64,000 nt of DNA from Bacillota bacterium. Its GTDB lineage: Bacteria; Bacillota; Clostridia; Peptostreptococcales; Anaerovoracaceae. Under the pieces are notes generated by a model, which did no database searches, was not told where the DNA came from, and saw only the letters and a program-made list of their open reading frames with translations. The position numbers and the translations under genes were made by a program. Each line of letters opens with the position of its first letter. The first letter of the stretch is position 1. Location of the stretch: NCBI GenBank assembly GCA_030536355.1, contig JAUNQD010000006.1, forward strand, positions 1 to 64,000. Direction: 5' to 3'. Shown one piece after another: positions 19,039 through 28,915 of the stretch.

Positions 19039-19614
19039 TCATATTTGACCGCACAACAATGCGCCTGCTATTCCCATCAATATCATTACTCTTATCGGCT
19101 TCATTTTGAACTTGCCAACGAGGACAATAGTCACTGCAAAAATACATATCGGGATCAAGTTGAAATAATCAATTCCCATCTCCAAGAATTTCTTCGAGAT
19201 CAGAGGACCTGCTGCGAGTACAGTCTCGCTGACAAATATCACGGCCGCACCAATCAATGCAACTGTTACAGGTCTTATCCCGCCAAGTACTCCCTGCACG
19301 ATACGACTGTCATTGAATTTCTTAACGAAATGATAAACGATCATCATCAAGATGAATGCCGGCAGGCATACTCCCAGCGTCGCTACGATCGAACCCGGAA
19401 GCCCCGCATAATTAAAACCCACATAAGTCGCCGCATTTACCGCCATCGGTCCCGGTGTCACCTGAGAAAGAGCTACCAGATTTGAGAACTCCTCTGCTGT
19501 CATGATCCCAAAACTCTGTACACTCTGGAATATCAAAGGCAGCATCGCAAGTCCGCCGCCGAAGCCAAACAGTCCTATCCTGAAAAACATGCTAAAGAGA
19601 TATACGAATATCAT
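19039..19614 (-). CDS. chrA: Chromate transporter family, half-length subunit (second)
   Basis: 191-residue CHR-family membrane protein, one of two adjacent short-chain members. The N-terminal motif FGFGGGLAMLPLIFQSV and SQVTPGPMAVNAATYVG are typical. Short CHR proteins work as pairs equivalent to one long ChrA. It overlaps the upstream chrA gene by four bases (ATGA). Chromate efflux is the named activity of the family, but the physiological substrate in anaerobes is unproven. Confidence 0.88.
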   Translation of the reverse strand: MIFVYLFSMFFRIGLFGFGGGLAMLPLIFQSVQSFGIMTAEEFSNLVALSQVTPGPMAVNAATYVGFNYAGLPGSIVATLGVCLPAFILMMIVYHFVKKFNDSRIVQGVLGGIRPVTVALIGAAVIFVSETVLAAGPLISKKFLEMGIDYFNLIPICIFAVTIVLVGKFKMKPIRVMILMGIAGALLCGQI

Positions 19615-20180
19615 TCGTCCACCTCCTTAAGTTTGGATGCATTATATACGATCCCTGCTATAGCACCTGCAAGTATCGCCCAGATGGCATTGATTCCGAA
19701 TCCTACTATTGCTATAAACGCCAACACGGCCAGGATCCATGCGAAAGCTGATCTTAAGATCTTCTTTCCCATTCGTACCACTGTCACCAGAATAAGTCCG
19801 CAAACAGCAGCTTTGATCCCGATGAAAGCACCCTGTATATAAGTGTTCTCACCGATAGAATCCAGCAATGTCACAACAGCAATGATTATCACAAATGACG
19901 GCAGGATCACTCCCAAAGTCGCTGACAGAGCTCCTCTGAATCCTCGTACTTTCATGCCTATATATGTGGCTGCATTTATGGCTATGATTCCCGGAAGTGC
20001 CTGACTTATCGCGATACAGTCTATCATCTCATCTTCCTCCAGCCACTTCTTATCGACTACGATCTGCTGGAGCTGAGGGATCATTGCCATGCCTCCGCCT
20101 ATGGTAAAAAGACCGATTTTCAGGAATTCCCAAAAAAGCCCGAAACAGCTATTCAGTTTTTTCGTTTCCTTTTGTTTCAT
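19611..20180 (-). CDS. chrA: Chromate transporter family, half-length subunit (first)
   Basis: 189-residue partner of the following gene. The motif FTIGGGMAMIPQLQQIVVDKKW and the segment AISQALPGIIAINAATYIG show the CHR fold. The start overlaps the end of the TRIC-like gene by 32 bases, and its own stop is coupled to the next chrA. Presumed to form a two-chain anion transporter with it. Confidence 0.88.
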   Translation of the reverse strand: MKQKETKKLNSCFGLFWEFLKIGLFTIGGGMAMIPQLQQIVVDKKWLEEDEMIDCIAISQALPGIIAINAATYIGMKVRGFRGALSATLGVILPSFVIIIAVVTLLDSIGENTYIQGAFIGIKAAVCGLILVTVVRMGKKILRSAFAWILAVLAFIAIVGFGINAIWAILAGAIAGIVYNASKLKEVDE

Positions 20181-20784
20181 CGATCCTTACCGTTGCCAGA
20201 TTCCAGTTGAATTTAACACATATGAGCCTTATTGCCAGTGTCACGCCGAAGCATATGTACATCGCACCTTCTGTGCCTACATGAGGATATGACAGTAAAA
20301 ATGCAACAGCGCCTATTATACAGGCAGTCGCATACACTTCTTTCCTGAATACAAACGGAATCTCTCGAGCGAATAAATCTCGCAGTACGCCGCCGCCTGT
20401 TCCAGTAAGTAATGCCAGCGTTATTACCACGAACGGAGTATATACATCATTGCTCAGCGCCGCCTTGGCTCCGATAGCAGTAAAAGCTGCAAGACCCACA
20501 GCATCGAACACCACCACAAGCCCATTGATCTTCTTTACCCATTTATAGAAACAAATAACTACCGCTGCAGTCGCAATACAAATCAATACATATATGGGAT
20601 CGGATAAAGCTACCGGAAGCGGCAGATTTATTATGATGTCTCTTATGATACCGCCGCCTACCGCAGTGATTATAGCCAGAAAAGTCACTCCGTAAATATC
20701 AAGTTTTTTCTCTATCGCAACAAGGGCACCGGAGACTGCGAAAGCTACGGTGCCGATGAGTTCCATCAAAGAAATAAAGCTCAT
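20149..20784 (-). CDS. TRIC/UPF0126 family cation channel-like membrane protein
   Basis: 211 residues with about seven helices built from two repeats of the UPF0126 (YadS-like) domain; both repeats have a glycine-rich turn, VGGGIIRDI and TGGGVLRDL. Bacterial members are trimeric cation channels structurally related to animal TRIC channels, and some neighbours in the family have been proposed as amino acid transporters. Between proS and chrA in the same direction. Confidence 0.85.
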   Translation of the reverse strand: MSFISLMELIGTVAFAVSGALVAIEKKLDIYGVTFLAIITAVGGGIIRDIIINLPLPVALSDPIYVLICIATAAVVICFYKWVKKINGLVVVFDAVGLAAFTAIGAKAALSNDVYTPFVVITLALLTGTGGGVLRDLFAREIPFVFRKEVYATACIIGAVAFLLSYPHVGTEGAMYICFGVTLAIRLICVKFNWNLATVRIDETKGNEKTE

Positions 20785-20815
20785 TTCATTTCCTCGTCAA
20801 AGTCATTCTAGTTAT

Positions 20816-22543
20816 TTACTTTTCTTCGTTGACAGTAGTTATTGCCTTAGTGATCGCTTCTTCCACACCAAGTTCCACCTTGTCTGCATCACGTCTCATC
20901 TTATATTCAACGATGCCGTCTGCAGCTCCTCTTCCTACTGTGATCCTGATAGGGATACCTAAGAGGTCAGCATCCTTGAACTTAACGCCCGGACGTTCCT
21001 TTCTATCGTCCAGCAGGACTTCTGCTCCTGCTTTCTGAAGATCTGCGTAGATCTTTTCTGCCACTTCTGCCTGTACTTCATCTTCATGCTTCATAACAGT
21101 TATGATCACGTGGTACGGCGCTACTGACATAGGCCAGATGATACCGTTTTCATCGTGGTGCTGTTCGATAACTGCCGCCACTGTTCTTGTTATACCGATG
21201 CCGTAGCATCCCATAACGATCAGCTGATCCTGCTGATTTTCGTCTTTGTAAGTAGCTCCCATCGATTCGGAGTATTTAGTACCAAGCTTGAATACCTGAC
21301 CTACTTCGATACCGCGAGTATGTTTTACAGGTGCTCCGCATACAGGGCAAGGATCTCCTTCCAGCAGATTCTTGATGTCTACTACGATATCGCCTTCGAA
21401 ATCTCTGCCGTAATTAACATTCTTAATATGATAGTCAGTCTTGTTAGCGCCTGCCACCAGATTCTTCTGTCCAACCAGCTCGCTGTCTACAACGATCTTG
21501 CAGTCGTGAAGTCCTATAGGGCCTGTGAATCCGCCTACGCATCCACATGTTGCTCCCATCTTTTCTTCATCAGCGAATTCGATGGAATGTTCAGGGATAT
21601 CCAGGGCATTGACCAGCTTGATCATGTTCAGTTCTCTGTCGCCTCTGATGAATGCCGCAACATAACCGTTTTCCTTTTGTTCTTCATCATATGTCACAAA
21701 GAGCAGAGCCTTCATTGTCTGAGATTTTTCTACTCCCAGGAAAGCTGCAACTTCTTCGATAGTCTTAGTTTCAGGAGTGTGGACTTCTTCAAGAGCCAGC
21801 ATTTCTGCATCGGATGCAGGTGCATCGACACATTCTGCACGCTCTACTGTTGCCGCCATATCGCAATGTTCGCAGAATGCGATCTCACTTTCACCCACTT
21901 CTGAGAATGCTGTGAATTCATGAGAGTTGCTTCCGCCGATAGCTCCCGTATCAGCTTCTACAGGTCTGAATGTCAGTCCGCATCTTGTGAATATCTTAGT
22001 ATATGCATCGTACATTTCCTGATAGCTCTTATCCAAACCTTCATAGTCCTTATCGAACGAATAAGAGTCCTTCATAATGAATTCTCTTGATCTCATCAGG
22101 CCGAATCTAGGTCTTGCTTCGTCTCTGTACTTAGTCTGGATCTGATAGAGATTCATCGGCAGCTGTCTGTGAGATGTAACATCTGTACGAACGATATCTG
22201 TAAAGATTTCTTCTGCTGTAGGTCCCAGGCAGAAATCTCTGCCGTGACGGTCCTTTACTCTCCAAAGCTCAGGTCCGTAAGCATACCATCTGCCGGAATC
22301 CTGCCAAAGTTCAGCAGGCTGCACTGCTGACATGAGGATCTCCTGTCCGCCTGCAGCGTCCATTTCTTCACGAACGATATTTTCAACCTTACGAATGGAA
22401 CGCCATCCCAAAGGCATGAATCCATACACGCCTGAAGCCAGTCTTCTGATCATTCCTGTTCTCATCATCAGGATATGGCTTGGGATCTCAGCTTCGTTAG
22501 GAACTTCTCTTAAAGTCTTTAAATGCATTTTTGATAATTTCAT
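20816..22543 (-). CDS. proS: Prolyl-tRNA synthetase (bacterial type with insertion domain)
   Basis: 575 residues. Class II synthetase motifs are present: TGMIRRLASGVYGFMPLG near the start, motif 2 YRDEARPRFGLMRSREFIMKD, and motif 3 GCYGIGITRTVAA. The segment between motifs 2 and 3 (about 240-380, with IEFADEEKMGATCGCVGG) is the editing insertion that removes mischarged alanine. I start at the ATG at 22543 (MKLSKMHLKTLREVP), which has GAGGAG upstream; the frame is open to 22615 but that part does not resemble ProRS. Downstream of ispDF, a common Clostridia arrangement. No T-box leader is seen. Confidence 0.95.
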   Translation of the reverse strand: MKLSKMHLKTLREVPNEAEIPSHILMMRTGMIRRLASGVYGFMPLGWRSIRKVENIVREEMDAAGGQEILMSAVQPAELWQDSGRWYAYGPELWRVKDRHGRDFCLGPTAEEIFTDIVRTDVTSHRQLPMNLYQIQTKYRDEARPRFGLMRSREFIMKDSYSFDKDYEGLDKSYQEMYDAYTKIFTRCGLTFRPVEADTGAIGGSNSHEFTAFSEVGESEIAFCEHCDMAATVERAECVDAPASDAEMLALEEVHTPETKTIEEVAAFLGVEKSQTMKALLFVTYDEEQKENGYVAAFIRGDRELNMIKLVNALDIPEHSIEFADEEKMGATCGCVGGFTGPIGLHDCKIVVDSELVGQKNLVAGANKTDYHIKNVNYGRDFEGDIVVDIKNLLEGDPCPVCGAPVKHTRGIEVGQVFKLGTKYSESMGATYKDENQQDQLIVMGCYGIGITRTVAAVIEQHHDENGIIWPMSVAPYHVIITVMKHEDEVQAEVAEKIYADLQKAGAEVLLDDRKERPGVKFKDADLLGIPIRITVGRGAADGIVEYKMRRDADKVELGVEEAITKAITTVNEEK

Positions 22544-22596
22544 TAGTCCGTCTCCTCGAAATAATATTTTGTCAAATGTCTTTGTGGAACCTGCTG

Positions 22597-23742
22597 CTAC
22601 CTGTACAGTGCACACACCGCCTCTGCAGCTATACCTTCCTTACGGCCGGTGAATCCCAGCTTTTCGGTAGTAGTTCCTTTTATATTTATTCTGCTCTTTT
22701 CGAGCTTTAATGTCTCTGCTATATTGTCGCGCATTTCCTCGATATGAGGTGCGATCTTCGGCGCCTGTGCAATAACTGTCACATCCACATTGCCGATGGT
22801 ATATCCTTCATCTGCCAGAAGCGATCCTACATGTTCCAGAAGTTTCAGACTTGATATACCCTTATACTGCATGTCCGTATCCGGGAAATGTCTGCCGATA
22901 TCTCCCATCGCTGCCGCACCAAGAAGCGCATCCATCAATGCGTGAACCAACACGTCAGCATCAGAATGACCTGCAAGTCCCTTATCGTAAGGGATCTCGA
23001 CGCCGCCCAGGATCAGTTTCCTGCCTTCTTCGAATTTATGGACATCGAAGCCTGTCCCTACTCTGTATTCCATAGGAAGATCCTCCCTGGTGGTTATCTT
23101 GATATTGGCATAATCTCCACTGACGATCGCAATATCGATCCCTGCCCTTTCGGCAAGAGAAGCATCATCAGTTCCGTAATACCCTTCTTCATAAGCCTTC
23201 TCATAGGCATGCAAAATCTCACGCAGCTTGAATCCTTGGGGTGTCTGTACTGCGAAGTATTCACTTCGGTCTACAGCGCAGCTGCCGGCTGCAGATGCAC
23301 GCCTCAGGCTGTCCTTCATCGGTACGCAAGCCACTGCAGCGCCCCTTTGCACGATTCCTTCAAGTACATTCAGTACGACCTTACAGCTCACGAAAGGTCT
23401 TGCTGCATCGTGAATAAGAACGTATTCCACATCAGGGCATCTGTCGCGCACTTCTTTGATGGCATTATATACAGAGTCCTGACGTTCAGCACCGCCTTTA
23501 ACTATGGCGGTGATCTTGTTTATTTCGTATTCTTTTGTCAGTTCTTCACAGTGAACCATATAATCTTCATTTGTGACTATGAAAATATGGTCGATCTCAT
23601 CCATAGCTTCAAACACGCTGAGCGTTTTAGCTATAACAGGTTTACCGCCCATATCCATAAACTGCTTAGGTATGGGACCGCCAAGTCGGCGCCCCATACC
23701 AGCAGCAGCTATTATCACTGCGATTTTTTTATCGTCATACAT
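22597..23742 (-). CDS. ispDF: Bifunctional IspD/IspF (MEP isoprenoid pathway)
   Basis: 381-residue fusion. Residues 1 to about 225 are 2-C-methyl-D-erythritol 4-phosphate cytidylyltransferase ([19 protein letters not shown] for CTP binding; HDAARPFV). Residues 227-381 are 2-C-methyl-D-erythritol 2,4-cyclodiphosphate synthase (GTGFDVHKF with the zinc ligands D and [32 protein letters not shown], and the C-terminal [17 protein letters not shown]). The two act at steps 3 and 5 of the pathway, not consecutively. Downstream of the PIN-TRAM gene by about 33 bases. Confidence 0.95.
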   Translation of the reverse strand: MYDDKKIAVIIAAAGMGRRLGGPIPKQFMDMGGKPVIAKTLSVFEAMDEIDHIFIVTNEDYMVHCEELTKEYEINKITAIVKGGAERQDSVYNAIKEVRDRCPDVEYVLIHDAARPFVSCKVVLNVLEGIVQRGAAVACVPMKDSLRRASAAGSCAVDRSEYFAVQTPQGFKLREILHAYEKAYEEGYYGTDDASLAERAGIDIAIVSGDYANIKITTREDLPMEYRVGTGFDVHKFEEGRKLILGGVEIPYDKGLAGHSDADVLVHALMDALLGAAAMGDIGRHFPDTDMQYKGISSLKLLEHVGSLLADEGYTIGNVDVTVIAQAPKIAPHIEEMRDNIAETLKLEKSRINIKGTTTEKLGFTGRKEGIAAEAVCALYR

Positions 23743-23775
23743 AGGATATCTCCTATACTTGTTCCCATTCGTCTG

Positions 23776-24888
23776 CTATCTGATGCCTGCCGGCTTGGCA
23801 AATATCATTCTGCCTGCCGCAGTCTGCAGTACGCTGGTAACCACAACTTTGATAGTCTGTCCGATATACTTCTTACCTTCTTCAACAACGATCATCGTAC
23901 CATCGTCAAGGTATGCTACTGCCTGATTGCTTTCCTTGCCTTCTTTAACTAAGGCGAGTATCATTTCTTCTCCCGGCAGCACTACAGGTTTCAGCGTATT
24001 GGCAAGCTCATTTATATTGAGTACTTCAACTCCCTTGATGCCTGCAACTTTATTCAGGTTATAATCGTTTGTAACGACTTTACCGCCCATCATCTGTCCC
24101 AGCTTCAAGAGTTTGGCATCCACTTCAGGGATTTCTTCCAGAGCCTTATCCCCAACGGTATTGTAGATCTCAACCCCGTATTCGGTCTGTATCTTGTTGA
24201 GGATATCGAGTCCTCTTCTTCCCCTGTTTCGTTTGAGCGCATCCGATGAGTCTGCGATATGTCTCAGTTCAACAAGTACGAATTCCGGAATAACTATATG
24301 GCCTTCCAGAAATCCTGTCTTCATGATGTCAGCTATCCTTCCGTCAATGATCACGCTTGTATCGAAGATCTTCGGTGTTGCATCTGACTTACCTTTATTT
24401 CCTTTGCCGCCCACAGAAGAGATCTTCTTCGACATGAGCCATGAAGACATTATGTCCTTACCCTTTCTGGTAGCGATAACGATCCCCACATATCCCAAGA
24501 CGATGTAAGTAAAAATATTGAGAATAACATCGACAAACGGGATCTTGATGCCCACGTAGATCTGACTTATCAAAAAGGCGATAATAAGCCCTGCGATAAG
24601 ACCTATGGTCCCGAGAAACAGATCGTTAGCAGACGTCTTCTGAAGGTCTGATTCGATATCTTTAGCAACTTTCTTACTCTGGTTTTTGAGTGTAGGTGTA
24701 AGTTTAAAAAATATGATTGCAAAAATAATTACGAAAAATGCGGCCATGAAAATTTCTTCAATGGTATTTAAGTCTCCGGTAAGATCGTGGCCTGAAAGTG
24801 ATACCAGGAAACTAAGTAATAAATAAACACCATACCCTACTACTCCACCGGCAAAAGTAAGAGCTGTTCTGACCAGTTTAGTTAACAT
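23776..24888 (-). CDS. PIN-TRAM domain membrane protein
   Basis: 370 residues: four membrane helices in the first ~150 residues, a PIN nuclease-like domain with the acidic residues of FDTSVIIDGRIADI and VTNDYNLNKVA, then a TRAM RNA-binding domain (YLDDGTMIVVEEGKKYIGQTIKVVVTSVLQTAAGRMIF). Same type as Bacillus YacL. The start at 24888 is chosen because the upstream in-frame ATG (24909) contains the Shine-Dalgarno AAAGGAGG in its own codons. The carD - yacL - ispD order is a common Firmicute neighbourhood. Confidence 0.9.
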   Translation of the reverse strand: MLTKLVRTALTFAGGVVGYGVYLLLSFLVSLSGHDLTGDLNTIEEIFMAAFFVIIFAIIFFKLTPTLKNQSKKVAKDIESDLQKTSANDLFLGTIGLIAGLIIAFLISQIYVGIKIPFVDVILNIFTYIVLGYVGIVIATRKGKDIMSSWLMSKKISSVGGKGNKGKSDATPKIFDTSVIIDGRIADIMKTGFLEGHIVIPEFVLVELRHIADSSDALKRNRGRRGLDILNKIQTEYGVEIYNTVGDKALEEIPEVDAKLLKLGQMMGGKVVTNDYNLNKVAGIKGVEVLNINELANTLKPVVLPGEEMILALVKEGKESNQAVAYLDDGTMIVVEEGKKYIGQTIKVVVTSVLQTAAGRMIFAKPAGIR

Positions 24889-24939
24889 GTATTTTCCTCC
24901 TTTCCTCAAAATTTTGTTTTTAGCACAGCTAAACTACAG

Positions 24940-25413
24940 CTAGATCGCTTCTTCGATAAGCTTAAGCGCCTCGGACTCGCCAATACCTCTCACCAGCATC
25001 ACTTCACTTACAAGTATGCGTCTGGCATTACTGAGCATTTTCTTTTCCCCGGCCGATAGTTTCCTGTCACGGTCGATCCTGGTAAGATTTCTCACGATCT
25101 CAGCTGTGACATCGATCCTGCCGGTTTTAAGCTTGTCCATATTTTCTCTCTGTCGCTTGTTCCAGTTTTCGGCCATCTTTGTCGATTCCTCGGCAAGGAT
25201 GCAAAGGGCTGCAGATAATTCTTCATCCGACACGATGGCTCTTACGCCGATCTTGTCGCAGTTATCTACAGGAAGCATCAAGCCCATTCCTCCACAAGAA
25301 ACATTAAGGATATAATAGTCCTTAGTTTCTCCCAGGATCTCCCTGGATTCGATTTTCTCTATAGTCCCAGCTCCATGCATGGGATATACGATTTTATCCC
25401 CAATCTTATACAT
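24940..25413 (-). CDS. carD: CarD/CdnL-family RNA polymerase-binding regulator
   Basis: 157 residues. The N-terminal Tudor-like RNA polymerase interaction domain begins KIGDKIVYPMHGAGTIEKIE and the C-terminal half is helical. CarD proteins bind RNA polymerase beta and stabilise open complexes, notably at rRNA promoters. First gene of the long minus-strand run ending at 18033; preceded by GGAGGTCC. Divergent from the two-component system across a 155-base intergenic region. Confidence 0.9.
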   Translation of the reverse strand: MYKIGDKIVYPMHGAGTIEKIESREILGETKDYYILNVSCGGMGLMLPVDNCDKIGVRAIVSDEELSAALCILAEESTKMAENWNKRQRENMDKLKTGRIDVTAEIVRNLTRIDRDRKLSAGEKKMLSNARRILVSEVMLVRGIGESEALKLIEEAI

Positions 25414-25440
25414 AAAGGACCTCCAAGCTACACTTAGCCA

Positions 25441-25497
25441 TACTTATTTATAAGTATATCACAAATTCTGTACCCAGCCAACAGATTGTGGTATACT
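25441..25497 (+). promoter_or_regulatory. Divergent promoter region carD / two-component system
   Basis: An extended -10 element TGGTATACT (TATACT at 25492-25497) faces the response regulator gene; no good -35 is seen. An inverted repeat TACTTA-TTTA-TAAGTA at 25441-25456 lies on the carD side and could overlap the carD -10 region or bind a regulator. Confidence 0.4.
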
Positions 25498-25568
25498 TAA
25501 CACATAATATTCACGAATATGACACACTGAAGTTGTATTCTTGAATCATAAGAGAGGAGGGATCTAAG

Positions 25569-26240
25569 ATGGCTAAAATATTGATCGCCGATGACGAACA
25601 AAAAATAAGAGAAGTCATCAGAGAATACTCAGAATTCAACGGTCATGAAGTGACAGAAGCCCCTGACGGTATGACTGCTGTGGGACTTTGCAAACTCAAT
25701 GATTACGACCTTATCATCATGGACATCATGATGCCTAAACTGGACGGATTTTCCGCCTGCAAGGAAATCAAGAAGATAAAAGATATCCCTATCATAATGC
25801 TCAGTGCCAGAAGCGAAGAATACGACAAACTTTTCGGATTTGAACTGGGTATAGACGACTATGTGGTTAAACCTTTCAGCCCTAAGGAACTCATGGCAAG
25901 GGTCAATGCTGTGCTGGCAAGAAACAATGCTGCCGAAAGACCAAGCGACAAGGTGATGACCTTTGACGGACTGGAAATAAACATACCTGCAAGAACAGTT
26001 TCCGTAGATGGAGAAAAGGTGGACCTCACTCCTAAAGAGTACGATCTTCTCTTCTATCTGGTGGAAAACAAGAACATTGCCCTTTCCAGAGACAAGCTGC
26101 TTAGCGACATCTGGGGATATGACTTTTTCGGAGATGACAGGACTATCGATACACATATAAAAAATCTCAGGAACAATTTAGGCAAATATCGAGATTTCAT
26201 CGTTACACTTAGAGGGGTAGGTTATAAGTTTGAAGCTTAG
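25569..26240 (+). CDS. OmpR/PhoB-family response regulator
   Basis: 223 residues. The receiver domain has the acidic pocket DDE at 8-10, the phosphorylation site D52 in IIMDIMMPKLDG, and the conserved K in VVKPFSPKEL. The C-terminal winged-helix domain (LTPKEYDLLFYLVENKN ... DRTIDTHIKNLRNNLG) is of the OmpR class. GAGAGGAGGG precedes the ATG. It overlaps the downstream kinase gene by 11 bases. The regulon cannot be inferred from context. Confidence 0.94.
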   Translation: MAKILIADDEQKIREVIREYSEFNGHEVTEAPDGMTAVGLCKLNDYDLIIMDIMMPKLDGFSACKEIKKIKDIPIIMLSARSEEYDKLFGFELGIDDYVVKPFSPKELMARVNAVLARNNAAERPSDKVMTFDGLEINIPARTVSVDGEKVDLTPKEYDLLFYLVENKNIALSRDKLLSDIWGYDFFGDDRTIDTHIKNLRNNLGKYRDFIVTLRGVGYKFEA

Positions 26241-27672
26241 AAGCAAGATAGATCACAACAGTATCAAATTCAAAACCTGGCTATACTTCATATTGTTCGC
26301 GGGCTTTCTGATGATCTTGCTGTGGGTACTGCAGGTATTGTTCCTCAATAACTTCTATGACGTGATGAAGGATGAGCAGACTCAACGTGTAGCCAAGGCA
26401 ATACAGCTTGACTATCAGCAAAAAAACAGCACTAAATTTCTGAAATCCGTAGAATCCATATCCAATTCCAACGATATGTTCATCTACGTAGTGTCTTACG
26501 ACGGCAAGACCATGTATTTCAAACCTTCAGGAGACGCTACCAGCGCACAATACTATTCAGACCAGATAAAGACCGTCAACGAAGCCATGATAAAGAACAA
26601 CAATGAATCCGCATATTTAAGGATAAAGAATCCTGACGATTCCAAGGATGTTCTGGCATATGGTTCCGTTCTTACCGCCAAGGGCAAATCGCCTATGCTG
26701 GTATATATCTTTTCACCACTGTGGCCGGTATCATCGACGATCGATATCCTGACGAATCAGCTGGTTTACGTTACATTCATATCACTCTTGGTGGCATGCC
26801 TTATCTCTTTCTATCTGAGCATAAGGATCACCAGACCGATAAGAACGATCACACGATCGGCCGAAAGATTGGGGCAAGGCGAATATGGTATCGTATTCAG
26901 AGGCGGACATTATACAGAGATCAACAATCTGGCAGACACCTTGACTCAGGCTTCCATAGAGCTGGAAAAATCAGATATGCTGCAGAAAGACTTGATCGCC
27001 AACGTCTCCCACGATTTGAGGACGCCGCTTACCATGATCAAGTCCTATGCCGAAATGATCCGTGACCTCAGCGGCAATAATCCGGAGAAGAGAGATCAGC
27101 ATCTGCAGGTCATAATAGATGAAACTGACAGGTTGAATTCCCTCGTAGGAGACTTGCTCTCCATCTCAAGGATGCAGTCAGGCAAAATGGTGCTGGAACG
27201 CAGCAATTTCAACCTTACTCAAGCTGCAGAAAGTATTATCAATACCTATAAGATCATGGAGATCGAGGAAGGATATAAGCTGAATTTCAACTGCAAAGTC
27301 AACTTTATCGTTAACGGCGACGAGGAAAAGATCAAGCAGGTAATATCCAACTTGTTCACCAATGCCATCAAATTTGCCGGTAAAGACAAGACTGTCAATG
27401 TCACCTTGAAGAGACACGGCAAATATGTCCTCTGTAAGATCGAAGACCATGGTGTAGGCATAGCCAAGGAAGAACAGGATCATGTTTGGGAAAGATATTA
27501 CAGAGCCAGCTCCAATATGGCTCGTCCTGCTGAAGGTTCCGGTCTGGGTCTCAGTATCGTTAAGGAAATACTGACCCTGCACAAAGCGGACTTTGGTGTT
27601 GACAGTACCGAAGGCAAAGGAACTACCTTCTGGTTCGAACTGCCTTATGTCAAAACAGGCAGACAACTATAG
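26230..27672 (+). CDS. Membrane sensor histidine kinase
   Basis: 480 residues beginning with a TTG codon at 26230 inside the end of the response regulator gene. Two membrane helices (about 17-37 and 168-190) bracket an extracytoplasmic sensor of about 130 residues. A HAMP linker, HisKA domain with the phospho-accepting histidine in NVSHDLRTPL (about residue 261), and HATPase domain with the N, G1 (DHGVGIA) and G2 (GSGLGLSIV) boxes follow. Partner of the upstream regulator. No transporter or effector gene follows in the same direction, so the signal is unknown. Confidence 0.93.
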   Translation: MKLRSKIDHNSIKFKTWLYFILFAGFLMILLWVLQVLFLNNFYDVMKDEQTQRVAKAIQLDYQQKNSTKFLKSVESISNSNDMFIYVVSYDGKTMYFKPSGDATSAQYYSDQIKTVNEAMIKNNNESAYLRIKNPDDSKDVLAYGSVLTAKGKSPMLVYIFSPLWPVSSTIDILTNQLVYVTFISLLVACLISFYLSIRITRPIRTITRSAERLGQGEYGIVFRGGHYTEINNLADTLTQASIELEKSDMLQKDLIANVSHDLRTPLTMIKSYAEMIRDLSGNNPEKRDQHLQVIIDETDRLNSLVGDLLSISRMQSGKMVLERSNFNLTQAAESIINTYKIMEIEEGYKLNFNCKVNFIVNGDEEKIKQVISNLFTNAIKFAGKDKTVNVTLKRHGKYVLCKIEDHGVGIAKEEQDHVWERYYRASSNMARPAEGSGLGLSIVKEILTLHKADFGVDSTEGKGTTFWFELPYVKTGRQL

Positions 27673-27699
27673 AATAAGACAATAATAAAATATAATGAT

Positions 27700-27735
27700 A
27701 AAAGAGCCCCTGCACATAAGTGCGGGGGCTCTTTC
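27700..27735. terminator. Bidirectional terminator
   Basis: A 12-bp stem GAGCCCCTGCAC / GTGCGGGGGCTC with an ATAA loop. The T-run is better on the minus strand (aminotransferase side); on the plus strand it ends the two-component operon. Confidence 0.85.
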
Positions 27736-27774
27736 GAGGGGAGTATCTATGATCAATTTTTTATCATAGCAGAT

Positions 27775-28866
27775 TTATGCGATCACTGACTTCAGTACTT
27801 CGAGGAATTCGTAGCAGTCTTCAGGATAGATCTCACCCATGTTAGCTACCTGGAACATTCCCATTTCTTCGTACTTGCCCTTGCCGCTGTAAACTACGTA
27901 TCCCTTAGCTTCCAGATCAACCAGGAACTGCTTCAGATCTCTTCCTTCAGGCAGGAATACTGATGTTACTGTGCTTGCCATCTTTTCTTCGTCATCCAGC
28001 AGGAGCTTCAGACCCATGTCCTGCATTCCCTTTCTCAGGATGCCTGCACATTCCTTATATCTTGCAACTCTTGCTTCAACACCGCCGTCAGCCAGAGCAT
28101 TGTCCAGAGCAACGTCCAGAGCCCAGAACAGGTTAACGTTAGGAGTGTTAGGAGTCTGGTTGTTCTTTTCTGCTGCTGCATAGTGCTTAGCCAGGTTCAG
28201 GTAAACGTTCTTGCCCATTGCAGGAGTCAGAGTTTCATAAGCTTCTCTCTTACCGCAGATGTAAGCTGAACCAGGGTATGCGCCCAGGCACTTGCCGCCT
28301 ACTGATGTAGCGAATGTGATGTTCATATCAACTACGTCGATCAGTTCGCCCGCTGCTGCTGATACGCAGTCAACGAAGAACCACTTGTTGTATTTCTTAG
28401 CAACTTCACCAACAGCCTTAACAGGGTTTACCATACCTGTTGAAGTTTCATGGAATACCATAGCAACTGTCTTGACTTCAGGGTTAGCTGCCAGCATTTC
28501 TTCTACCTTTTCGATGGATGGGTATTCGCCCCATTCGAATTCACAATCAACCAGTGGAATTTCATACTTCTGGATGATTTCAAGGAGTCTTTCGCCGAAA
28601 ACGCCGTTTCTGATCAGCATTACTTTTTCACCTTCGTTGAAGATGGATGAAAGTACTGTTTCGTTTGAAGATGTTCCTGAACCGGAGATGATCACTGATC
28701 TGTATGAATCATCTGCCTTGAACAGCTTGTTGATCTTTTCTGTAGCTCTTGCAAACAGTTCTTCGAATTCTGCTCCTCTGTGGCAGATGTCGTAGTGAGC
28801 CAGTGCTGCTCTAACGTTTTCCTTTACCATGATTGGGCCCGGGCTGAATAATTTAGGTGCGCTCAT
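27775..28866 (-). CDS. Class V aminotransferase, 2-AEP/alanine-glyoxylate type
   Basis: 363-residue PLP enzyme of the small-molecule class V group (2-aminoethylphosphonate:pyruvate, serine/alanine:glyoxylate aminotransferases). The PLP lysine is K192 in SVGGKCLGAYPGSAYI, close to the NKCxxGxPG pattern of PhnW; D166 (FFVDCVSAAAGE) contacts the pyridine nitrogen, and SGSGTSSNE at 61-69 binds the phosphate. I start at 28866 (MSAPKLF), with AAAGGAAG upstream. No phosphonate genes lie nearby; instead it follows a kinase and an AraC regulator, so it may act on a different small primary amine. Codon use suggests high expression. Confidence 0.8.
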   Translation of the reverse strand: MSAPKLFSPGPIMVKENVRAALAHYDICHRGAEFEELFARATEKINKLFKADDSYRSVIISGSGTSSNETVLSSIFNEGEKVMLIRNGVFGERLLEIIQKYEIPLVDCEFEWGEYPSIEKVEEMLAANPEVKTVAMVFHETSTGMVNPVKAVGEVAKKYNKWFFVDCVSAAAGELIDVVDMNITFATSVGGKCLGAYPGSAYICGKREAYETLTPAMGKNVYLNLAKHYAAAEKNNQTPNTPNVNLFWALDVALDNALADGGVEARVARYKECAGILRKGMQDMGLKLLLDDEEKMASTVTSVFLPEGRDLKQFLVDLEAKGYVVYSGKGKYEEMGMFQVANMGEIYPEDCYEFLEVLKSVIA

Positions 28867-28915
28867 TTTTTTACTTCCTTTCAAATTATAAAAAATTACA
28901 TTTTTCTCATTCTAT

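Noticed and set aside
22544..22600. T-box leader before proS
   Set aside because: proS follows ispDF closely, leaving no room for a T-box, and no T-box motif is seen.
22888..23952. Long plus-strand open frame (354 codons) opposite ispDF
   Set aside because: It lies antisense to the well-supported ispDF and PIN-TRAM genes, has no ribosome binding site and a low-complexity cysteine-rich composition typical of antisense shadows.
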